DNA from: Ophioderma brevispina
Lineage: Eukaryota > Echinodermata > Ophiuroidea > Amphilepidida > Ophiodermatidae
Direction: 5' to 3'
NCBI GenBank assembly: GCA_023653785.1
Contig: JAMKCH010005417.1
Coordinates: 186,001-250,000, forward strand
DNA length: 64,000 nt
How positions within the stretch are numbered: the first letter of the stretch is position 1; each line of letters starts with the position of its first letter. A program made the translations under genes and the position numbers. Under the pieces are notes generated by a model, which saw only the letters and a list, made by a program, of their open reading frames with translations, was not told the DNA's origin and did not search any database. This document shows, piece after piece, positions 55,032-64,000 of the stretch.

Positions 55032-56306
55032 CAGGGGTGGATTTCATTTTTTTTTCTGTCTGGCCCTTTGGGCAGTGAACTAGGAAACATACTGGCCCTG
55101 CAGTGAACTAACTGGCCCAACCATTTTCCATGTTATTGTCATGAATTTCTTGCTTAGGACGCCAAACTTTGATAAGTGGGCCTAATGTCAAAATACAAAT
55201 AGGCCCTATATTTGAGCCTTCAGTCCTGAGACACTCACTTAGGTTGGGGTACGCGGCGCAAGCGCCAAACTTGGGGGCTTTAGAAATGATTTTTTGGAAT
55301 ATTTGGTCTTCGGAACTGTTTTTTTTTTTTTCAATTCTGGCTTGGGAATGCATTCTAGGTCAAATTGATTAACTGGTCAAAATTTCCCCAGCACTAAAAT
55401 CTGGGTTTTTGTGGCAAAGTACAAGGGGAGTCTAAAGAACTGCAAAAGAGGCCCGACTGGGAGTCTTGGACGACGCACATACCAATACCGCCGTTTCAGA
55501 TCAGAGCCCCGAACCCCTCCTCCACCCGGTACCTAGTATCTGGTGTCCACTTTTTTGCATTTACTTCACACTCACATTTTTTCCTCATAACACCTACAGT
55601 GGGTAGTTTTTAAAACACATTACAAACTTTATAATTGATAAATAAATATGGCAAAATTACTCTTATGTTCACTTGGGAGATCGCTGGAAATAACTAGGGT
55701 TAATTTCTTTTCATACTCGCTCCTTTTTGCGTCTTTCTTATTACTAGGAACTCTCTAATTCTGTTTCTTGTAGGGCCTGTCCACTGCATTGGTTAAAAAT
55801 GCTTGATTTCTGCTGAATTCTGCAGTTAAAATGACGCAAAGCAGTGTGATATGTCGTGCTGTGTAGAAAATGTATGTCGTAATGTGAGATCATAACCTTT
55901 TGTGAACAGCCTCAGCACGTAGCCTAGGGCTTGCTGGCCCTCGCTCCTAGCAACATACTACGCTATGATTGACAGAGGGACAACACACGTCTTGTGTTAG
56001 AGTTGTGCTAGTGTGGGGGGTGAAAGAGGGGTGGTAGGAGGTGTGTGGTGGGGGGTTTGGTTGGGTTTTAACTTATCCCTGACTTCTAGGTTGGCCTTCA
56101 TGGATCTTTGTAAAAGCGAAAATGCATGAACATATTAAATAAAATCTTATCCTTTTTGAGGCTACTTCACATGATGTAAAAACTGGCAGACCTAAACCTA
56201 CATTTCTGACAATTCAACTTGCCCGGCGGCCACTCAGTTAAATTCTTACAGGCCCGACCTGAATTTCACTGGCCTCGGGCCAGCGGGCCCTGCTAATCGA
56301 GCCCTG
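55032..56306. mobile_element. hAT-type element with perfect 8-bp target duplication
   Basis: It is 1275 bp. The left end caggggtggatttcat and right end tcgagccctg are inverted hAT-like termini. The 8 bases ctatactc flank both ends (55024-55031 and 56307-56314). Subterminal ggccctttgggcag, actggcccaac and ggcctcgggccagcgggccc are internal short repeats. No intact transposase frame is present, so it is non-autonomous or decayed. Confidence 0.85.
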
Positions 56307-56314
56307 CTATACTC

Positions 56315-58004
56315 CAATTGGAAAAGTTACCTTACACAGGCCCTATACTTTGATTACCATCAAATAGGCCCAAGCCTCTAACATGCGAACGGAATATGGG
56401 AAATATGTAGGCGCAATACAACGCAAGAGACGCCGTGTGTATATTGGCGTGCAAACGCTACGAGTACATTTGGTTTACGTTTACGCGTGGAAAACAACCG
56501 ATAACAACCAAATAATTCACGCCCTTTTTTGGTGGTAATTAAAGTATAGCTATTGTGGATTCAAATAAATAGTTCATCAAATGAGCTTATGTGCATTGGA
56601 TTGGATAATCATAGTTGCAACTTTTACTAATTAGGCAGAACTGCCGCTATAAACTGTGCTTAAACCAATTTCCACCTTGAAAATCTGCTCTAAAAAAATG
56701 GATATGAATTGGCCCCATAATTCTGATTCCATAACTTTGAGTGTCTCACATATTGGCAAATAGCACCCATACTTTACTGGACAATATATTGCCAGAGATC
56801 CGATATGCACTCATAAGTTAACAATCAACATTTCATATTCAATGTCAGTCCATGGGTTCATGGCTAAAGTTAATGCAGGGGCTTAGTTTATAGGTGGGGG
56901 TTAAGGTAATGGGACTAGGGATAAGGTTATGGAACTAGGGTACAGGTTACATTGCTAGAGTTAGGGTTGTGGGGCTTGGGTTAGGGTTATAGGGTTAGGA
57001 TGAGGGTTATTATTATATTTAATGACACACCAACCAACGACCGTGGGTTTATTTAGTTTCCCTGAAGATACTCATTTCATTCACTTTTACATCATAACCC
57101 ATTATGGAAGAAACCCCAGTTTTAGAAGCTAGAGGAAACTTGAGCACCCAGAGAAAACTGCAAGGCCGAGTATGGACTGGAAACTAACCACAGATCAAAT
57201 TGCAGGTTGTTTGAGGATAGGGTTGGGTATGGGGTTAGGGTTGGGTATATCTGGATAAGGTTAAGGTAATATTTAGGAGTTAATATTGCACAATACCCAG
57301 GATAGGTTCCAAACAAGGAAACAAATCTAATGAAATCTAATGTAGATAATAAACCCAACATATCAAAAGTTTAGCAAAAAATTTTAGGCGAAGAATTGAA
57401 AAGTTTTTTTGTTCTTAATTTGAAATAAATGGTCCACCTCTATGCTCCATCCACATGCAAGACCTTCCTTCTCAAAACGAATTTAGTCCCAGTACCGCCA
57501 TATTTGGAAACCTACCTCAAATACATGAACGTCTAAGCCAGGCCCCTTTCACTACTGCTTGTGAAGTGAATGGAGGACTGATGATATTTGGTGTTCAAGT
57601 CTTGACATTTATAAGGTAGCTGATTTGCAGAGTTCAGCATAAATGAGAAACCGCAGTTCAAATTGCTGATAATTTTTTTTTCAAAGAACCTTCAAGACAG
57701 ATGTAGGCTTAGTACAAGTAAATTAAATTCAAGTTCAACTAAACACCATACTACAAAAGTACCACTACTACATGGGCATACATTGAAATACAATATCAGG
57801 GCTAAATAAAAGTTTCTTCACAATAGGGTTTTTACCCTTGGACTATCTAAAAAGTCCCAAGGCAGATAATCAAGGGTGAAACCAATACTGGAATAAAAAA
57901 CGATGAAAGTGAATCCATTATAACCACTCATGTGCACACACATTCTTGAGATTATTTGAACAAAACATTAGAGTTTTTATGACTCATAAGAAATAGCCTG
58001 GCTT
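56315..58004. other. Non-coding; degenerate TTAGGG-rich stretch
   Basis: At 56880-57010 and 57210-57260 sequences such as gttagggttgtggggctt, gggttagggttatagggtta and ggggttagggttgg form a degenerate telomere-like repeat. No gene was found. Confidence 0.4.
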
Positions 58005-58160
58005 ACCTTTTATCCGATGTTGGATCTCAATTGCATATGTCCTTGGTACAGAATGCAGGAACCTCCAAAATACACACATATTCATTACCCTGTCCTAACC
58101 GTGACGTCAGCGATAGCCGACGTCACCCCTACCCCCAATTCCAACTTCCTCTTTCGTATT
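58005..58160. repeat. Left inverted terminal repeat of the DIRS1-like element
   Basis: It contains tatccgatgttggatc, caattgcatatg, cttggtaca, acctcc, aacacacatattcattaccc-like sequence, aaccgtgacg and caattccaacttc. Each of these has its complement in the same order at 63732-63887. Confidence 0.85.
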
Positions 58161-58521
58161 ACCCTCCACAAAATGCAGCAATTCTTGCAAAAGGGGGCGG
58201 GACAGGCGGGAATCCCAACATCGGTAAAGGTAAGCAGGCTTTCTTAAGTCATAAAACCATTGTTTTGTTCAGACTCTACGAATACTGCTTACCTTTAACA
58301 TCCTATGTTGGATGTACAAATTGCATACAACTCACCAGTCTAGCACGGTCTACGGGGAGGTGCCAGATGCAGCAGGAAATTGTCTATATGTAAGCCAAGA
58401 CCGAGTATGAGAAAATGGTAGTACTACCATGCGCAATCCATAAGACCCCCCCTAAGGACCAGTAGAATCGCGCCAGGTTTAAATCCCCACACGTACCACA
58501 AAGTACTCACCTCAACACTGG

Positions 58522-59585
58522 CTAGGGTCCGACCGCTGTCAGCACTGCCCTATCCAATGCTCCACGATGGGACTTGCCATGTAACCAGGTACACTGACGT
58601 AAAGGTTGTTGCGATCGCCACGATACTGTCTCGACAAGTTCGCGCAAGGAAACCCCGCGCTGGAACGCCAAAAGAAACTCGACACGCTGAGAACTATGGG
58701 CGGAGACCGAGGCGGTCCCATGACCGCAAGAAAACCTGAATAACAGCAACAACCCAACGTGCTAAGGAGCCGTCGCCGCCTGCCCCTTAGGTGCTGTGGA
58801 GGTGAACGACGAAGCTGTTGAGTGGGGCCCCTAATGACGCGCGTCCTCCTGGACATACCACTTAGCACCCTTCGGGCACCAAACCCTATCTGACCCAACT
58901 GATGATTCATTAGATACTTTGGGAAGGAATAGATGAGAGGCCGAGCAGGTACTACATTCATTTTTGGCAAGGAAGTCCGGAAGGAATGAGAGTAACTCCT
59001 GAGATGAGAAGGCGAGGCGTGCAGTTTGAACAACGACGCACTAAGCCACGACCCAAGAGGAAAACAGCTTACTACATGAGGATATCAGAGAAGCATCTTT
59101 GAATGGGTTTGACGGAGATTTCCCCAAGAACTCCAGCAGGGAGGAAAGGTCCCACGGTGGAACGATCCGCCGCTGTGGAGGACGTGAATTAAACATGCAC
59201 TCCAGCAACAGTCGTATAGAATTACAGTCGTAGAGCCTGGAGTCATCCACGAAACTGCGATGAACAGATTGAATTGCCGATTTGTAGTTGCGGCCATCGC
59301 GGCTTCTAGTCCTGATCTCAAATCGTCTGTAATGAACACTGCTATATGCCCTACTAGGGCTCGGGTCTGAGAAACCGCTCTCGCCCGCACCACCTGAAGT
59401 CGGAGCGAGACCGCATAGTATAGTTTCTGCGGGTCGAAGCCCTCCTTTGGCAGCGAGTCAGCAGCTTTCCTAGAAAGGCCCTCCTCCCGGCAACGTTGCC
59501 GGACAGGGGCCAAGCAGGGGTCAGCTTCAGATCGCCATCCCCAGCTGGACGCCTCCGGGCTCAGCTGCCGGAGAAGATCCCGCAC
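58522..59585 (-). pseudogene. Tyrosine recombinase of the DIRS1-like element
   Basis: Reading leftwards: CREEGLSRKAADSL (linker), YYAVSLRLQVVRARA and ALVGHIAVFITDDLRSGLEA (core-binding domain), VPPWDLSSLLEFLGKSPSNP (start of the catalytic domain), then in another frame SAHSSQRVEFLLAFQRGVSL and ETVSWRSQQPL, matching the DIRS block H-S-x-R...G-V-S-L...W-x-S. The first catalytic Arg region (S-G-R-R) is not cleanly readable. Three or more frames are used, so the gene is inactive. Confidence 0.75.
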
Positions 59586-59942
59586 CTGAGGTAACAGCCG
59601 GGGACCCCACGATGAGGTCCACCAGAGGCCGGAACCATTAGGATCTTGGGGCCAGAACGTGGCTATCAGAATGACTTGCAGTCCTCCTCTGAGACCTTGC
59701 GGACTACCCTCGAGATAAGGGAGATCGTAAGGAAAGCGTAGGCCATCATTCAGTCAACTGATGGACAGAGCGTCGATGGCGAATGCACCTTGTTCCCGAA
59801 CCAGGCGCAATACACCGGAAGCCGACGATTGGCTTGCGAGGCAACGAGATCTATCTACGGATAGGAAATCCGAGTCAAGACGGTCTGAACTCTTTTGCGG
59901 AGAAAGGGGTCCACTCCGACAATCGTCCGCCATGATATTGTG

Positions 59943-60226
59943 TCACCACCTGCAAATGCCCGCCACCGAGGCTGATCCCCCTGACGCGCAGATAATCACC
60001 TCAGGAGGCATCGAAATTTGAACGCCCGCCCATTCACCCGAAAGTCGAAGCCATTTCTGATCGGCCGGGTGAATGGGACAATGCAGGTAGGCGTCTTGCG
60101 ATCCAGGACGTTGCCCAAGACCCTTTGAATGGGCAACGGAGAATGGAGGCCAACGTCTCCATAGATATTGGCCGCCAATCGCCTGTCTTCTCTGGTGCCA
60201 GGAAACCGGTGGACCAAAAGCCCCAC
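59943..60226 (-). pseudogene. Reverse transcriptase of the DIRS1-like element
   Basis: Two overlapping frames give the motif: QDAYLHCPIHPADQKW (60098-60050), then FRVNGRAFKFRC in the other frame. This is the DIRS RT block D-A-Y-x-H-x-P-I-H-P...F-x-F-x-x-L-P-F-G. A frameshift between the two halves and loss of the LPFG stretch show decay. Confidence 0.78.
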
Positions 60227-60994
60227 CCGAAGGGTGGGAAGACGGGTCGATTTGCCTCTTTGCGCGTAAGCAGGCCCTCGCGCTGAGCTGCGAGTGCGAG
60301 GGGGGAGGGGCGGTGGACTCCAAGCGGTAGCCTATAGTCTCTACGCCCAACACCAACTTCCCAGGTGGATCTGCTGCCACCTCCGTTAGTATCATTAAGT
60401 TAAAGCGGACCGCCCCACCGGGGAATATTCCCGTGGACTGAGACACGCGGTCGCCGCCCCGTCAACCTTCCCAGTCTACCCCTTTCGACCTCTTCACAAT
60501 CTGATCAGTAACAGAGGTGGAGGTCACATAGGGGAGCTGAAGATTGGGCAGGAGTGCGAAACTGCTTCGGTTCCCCTTGGAAGTTATGCGTCAGCTTCTC
60601 TTGAGCGTCGCTCAATGTGACGCTAGTTGCAACCTGCTCCACAACGCCGCAAACTCGCCACCAAAGAGGATATTCGGAGCCAGAGACTTACGCAAATCGC
60701 GGACAGATCCCGAATAAAGGTCTGCTGAAGAGAGGTGCATGCGTTCTCGCGGCGCAGTGCCACGAGTCGCATCGCCAGGGCCATCGACTCCTCAAGCTGG
60801 TGGCCTAGCTACGTGGGCCGCCAGCGACACCGACCCGAAGGGCTAAGACCCTGAGCTCGACTCCCCACTCACTACGTCACCAAAATAGTTTGTTGGACCA
60901 GAGAGAGACGCAGCAAGCCTAATCGAGTCAGCACATGGAATCGACTAGCTAAGCCCCTGCCTCCCACAAAGGGAGAATAACTCCGGTGAAAGAT

Positions 60995-61417
60995 TTAGAA
61001 CCAGCCTTCGGGAGAATTTTGGCAATATCTTTCATCAATAGTAGGAACCTTCAGTAAATTGGAATAATCCTCAGGCAAGACACGCAAGACATTGTTGATA
61101 CAAGCGCGTAACGTCGAGGCCAAACTGTCTCTCATCAATGTCAAGTGCTGGCCAGCCTGATGGATTCTCCTGCCGGCCAGATGCCGAAGGCGGCCGGATG
61201 AGATGGGCTCGTACCCAAGCCACCCAGGCGCAGACCCCCCGAAGCCTGAAAGCCGCTGGTGTACCCGCCAGCCAAACCAGGCGGGGGTACCTAAATCAGA
61301 CAATTGGCCATAGGAACCCCGCCGGCTATGCTGGCCGGACCAGGGAGGGCGCCCCCCTGTTGCCCAAGCAAACCCATCCTGGTTCAAAGTCATAGCATAC
61401 AGGGAGGGATGCCGCAT
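60995..61417 (-). pseudogene. Gag-like frame of the DIRS1-like element
   Basis: A 140-codon open frame ends in ASTLRACINNVLRVLPEDYS, NLLKVPTIDERYCQNSPEGW, F and stop. It lies upstream of RT in the transcribed sense, where DIRS elements carry their first ORF. I do not recognise specific gag motifs, so the call rests on position and open length. Confidence 0.4.
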
Positions 61418-61496
61418 GGTACCCCAGTCGTGCTGGTCTCAACCCTCGTGAATGCCCAAAGGGAAGGCGATATGATCACGATCAACATACATCGCC

Positions 61497-62760
61497 TGAT
61501 AGATGGCATTGAAGGAATTATCGACCGGTAAATCCCCCGATTGAATGGCCCAATCTGTTGGCATAATCCCATGGGGATTAGGCCAAGACCAGGTACATGT
61601 GGATTATTACCCGCGCGTTCCTCACGGCCGAAAACTCCACTGAAGAGCTTATGGTAGGGAGGACCGAGACCGGTTCGACTGTTGAGATACAGCAGTAGTA
61701 ACGGCACTAGGCTCGACTGTGAAAGCAGGTTGACCTGGTCGTGACTGCTAACCTTAGGCGTAGCCGTCGATGGCTGCGTACCTTGTTACGCGGAGCCCTG
61801 GTACCCCTTGCCCCGAAGTGCCACTATGTTAGCCCTGCAACAAGCCAGTGTATCCCAGGGTGCACCTGCGGACGAACGCCCGGTGTAACCGCGCCACAAA
61901 ACCAGGCGGGGGTCCTGTATGCCAGACCCATTGACCAAAGGATCCCCGCCCGCGATGCTGAAAAGGTTGCTGCAGGAACTGGGAGGCTGCGTACGGTCCC
62001 ACAGTCCGTTGCTAGTCTCAACCCTCGGAATGCCCACAAGGAATTCGATTAGGATCACTGATGCCATTCATCGCCTGAGAGATGGAGTGAGAAATCCCTA
62101 GGGATTATGCCAATGACCAGTTCACGGTGGATTACCCGTCGCCGTTCCTCCCGGCCGAAAACTCCACTGCAGAGCTTCTGGTAGGAGACCGAGACTGGCA
62201 CTGAGGTAACGAGTCCGTGCGAGCTCCACCTGCAGTTTGACCTGACGGCCAAGCACCACCAAGGTTTAGCATATTCAGTATTGGCAGAGTACCCCGATGA
62301 CACCCAGCTTCTCATAGCCTGGCCCGTCCCCAAGCGTGTCCATGGCGGATTGGTACCCCCGCTAATCGAGAGACCCAACCTGGTGGTGCGGTTCACTCGC
62401 TAGCAGAGCATGGAGTTGCACCAGTAGCGTCCCCGTTTGCCTAAGTAAAGATCAATAAATAAATAAATAAATTGAGTGACCCTTCCGCGCAACTTCCCGC
62501 TCCCCAGCTACCGTAACTTTCACAGAAGCCGGGAGAACGACTGCCAAGCACTGCTAAACGCCCTGGTGGTGAGCGTAGAGTAGTGGCAGAATACCCTGAG
62601 TTGACACGCCGGCCTCGTAGCCTGGCCGCCAGCGTGTCCTGGTGGGTGGGTACCCCGCTAATCGAGAGACCCCAACCTGTGCGGGTCACTCTCTAGCAGA
62701 GTTTGGGAAGTTGCACCCCCTAGCGTCCCCGCTGAGGGACCTTCCAGTGGAACCTCCGCT
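61497..62760. repeat. Direct repeats inside the 5' half of the DIRS1-like element
   Basis: ggccgaaaactccactg with flanking gtggattaccc and ggtagg...gaccgagac occurs at about 61540-61675 and 62080-62200. ctaatcgagagaccc, agcagag, gttgcacc and tagcgtcccc occur at 62362-62437 and 62657-62733 (297-bp offset). The copies are imperfect. They may reflect internal duplication during reverse transcription. Confidence 0.65.
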
Positions 62761-63731
62761 CCCCCCAGCTACCGCAACGGTCAAAGTAGCCGGGGGGAAG
62801 GCCTTCGAAACTTCATCTGTACAGCGCCCCAGAGACGCCTGTGAGGAAGAAGCCGGGACCGGAGCCCCCGAGATAACCGCCTAAACTGCCTGCCCAGAGC
62901 TATGCGTAGCGAAGAACGAGTAGAAGCACTACACCTTCGAGGCCGTAATTCCCGCGAGGAAGCCCGCCCCAGTGCTCGAAAATGTGTTTTGGCCAGACCA
63001 ATACACATCGAGACACACCGATTCTCTCTAGAGCAAGAAACGGTGATCATAGCAAGCAGAGAGGATGCAGGTCCAAGCAGGAACTATGGACGGACACGAG
63101 GTACCCAGGTGGACATATTCAGCACCCCAAATACCGAATTGGTAAATACCTGGTATAAACGAGAACCCAAATGGTATGTCAGGAGAGACCCCCATGCAGC
63201 GACTACCCTAGCAGGTTAGATAACACACCAAAAGTGAGGAAAAACATAGAATAACAGACGATTCAATAAAACGACCAGTCAATGAAGATTAGCTACATAT
63301 AGATCGTCTCTCTAACTTCGAGGCAAAGAAACGATCGATTAAGTACATGAATCCCCTGATTGAATACATTCAAAGAACAAGACATATTCCCACGGCAGTG
63401 AACAAGATAATTTTGTTGCATGAAGTTGAATCACTCTCCACCACACGAAACCGCTGACCTTTCCGCACGAGCGTCACCTACCCACCTAATGGGATCCAGA
63501 ATCACACAGGTCAAAATTCGACAGTCGAAAACCCGTACATAAATGCCGATAAACTTGCCAAAATAACATTTCTGCCCTACCTAAAAGGATGTAAAAAAGA
63601 CCTAGGACGTTTGAACATCATAAGTAGAAAAATATGAGTTCTGTACACACCTAGTGGTTAAAATCTGTAAAATTCAAACAAAAATGGGAGCCTTAGCTAT
63701 AGACACTACCGTATCTTGTGGCATCCCAAGA

Positions 63732-63887
63732 CGAAGATGAAGTTGGAATTGTGGTATGGGTGACTTCGGCTATCGCCGGCCGTCACGGTTAGTGACCGGG
63801 TAATGATATATGTGTGGATTTGGGAGGTTTCTGCTTTGTACCAAGCCATATGCAATTTGTCAGATCCAACATCGGATGTTAAAGGTG
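63732..63887. repeat. Right inverted terminal repeat of the DIRS1-like element
   Basis: It contains gaagttggaattg, ccgtcacggtta, gggtaatgatatatgtgtgg, ccatatgcaatttg and gatccaacatcggatgttaa, the inverse of the left repeat with roughly 80 percent identity by eye. Confidence 0.85.
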
Positions 63888-64000
63888 CAGGCATTCTGTA
63901 TAGTCTTGTCATGGTTCACATCAAAATCTTTATAAGCTGAAGTTTCATAAATTCCATGGCAGCAGTGGTTCTGGACAATGGCTCATTGGATATCTCCTTG

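Larger units (their letters stand above)
58005..63887 (-). mobile_element. DIRS1-like retrotransposon (decayed), minus strand
   Basis: Inverted terminal repeats of about 156 bp (58005-58160 and 63732-63887) bound a GC-rich interior that contrasts with the AT-rich surroundings. On the minus strand in order: a gag-like frame (61417-60995), reverse transcriptase (60226-59943) and tyrosine recombinase (59585-58522). DIRS elements have inverted terminal repeats, RT and tyrosine recombinase in this order, and no integrase. Stops and frameshifts break every frame. A second partial terminal-repeat copy lies at 58290-58335. Confidence 0.85.

Noticed and set aside
58005..63887. Bacterial contamination because of high GC and CpG
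   Set aside because: Frames are short and broken, and inverted terminal repeats plus DIRS RT and recombinase motifs explain it.

Overview
The window is animal nuclear DNA. Its coding exons are short, spliced (GT/AG) and widely spaced, and most other sequence is transposon relics and tandem repeats. Calcium-binding EGF and Sushi modules on symmetrical phase 1-1 exons, tRNA-derived SINEs, and DIRS/Ngaro-type tyrosine-recombinase retroelements (one with an SGNH-hydrolase module) point to a marine invertebrate, most likely an invertebrate deuterostome. That placement is inference; no marker gene fixes the species.

Host gene. One large minus-strand gene appears to run from a signal-peptide exon at 33137 leftwards past the window edge. 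I can place a start exon (33068-33137), seven exons of an unrecognised extracellular N-terminal region (31203-31309, 29111-29387, 26921-27176, 17890-18021, 16008-16210, 14394-14556, 12246-12497), then EGF (9318-9443), EGF+Sushi (7469-7768), and two identical EGF exons (5961-6080, 5460-5579). A possible EGF fragment lies at 1-99. Exon phases match for 1-2-3-4, for 5-6-7 and for the four EGF/Sushi exons. They do not match at the 4/5, 7/8 and 8/9 junctions, so at least one exon is unlocated in each of those introns. Exon 4 carries an apparent one-base frameshift.

Repeats and mobile DNA, left to right. 620-5345 is a 32-bp minisatellite whose unit contains a 19-bp palindrome; it is interrupted by a foldback element, a TA-flanked MITE and a TTAA-flanked element. 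5461-6415 is a near-perfect 501-bp-offset duplication of an EGF exon. 10-19 kb holds TTAA-flanked (Kolobok-like) elements, foldbacks, a LINE fragment and a SINE. 19.4-26.5 kb is a decayed Ngaro/DIRS-like retrotransposon on the plus strand (gag, RT, RNase H, tyrosine recombinase, SGNH hydrolase) in intron 4 of the host gene, itself interrupted by a Kolobok-like element with a THAP-like relic. 28-37 kb has a SINE, hairpins, hAT-like and CRE-containing MITEs and a third Kolobok-like copy. 38-57 kb is gene-poor: TTTACAGT-rich sequence, a CTATGGGTTAGAG minisatellite in a larger duplication, a 113-bp satellite, hAT elements with 8-bp target duplications, and one candidate terminal exon at 51104-51225. 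58.0-63.9 kb is a GC-rich, decayed DIRS1-like retrotransposon on the minus strand with about 156-bp inverted terminal repeats.

The mobile elements look mostly dead: their reading frames are broken. The most notable items are the SGNH-hydrolase-bearing Ngaro-like element, the fresh EGF-exon duplication, the TTAA families with matched empty and nested sites, and short repeats that spread nuclear-receptor half-sites and CRE palindromes.
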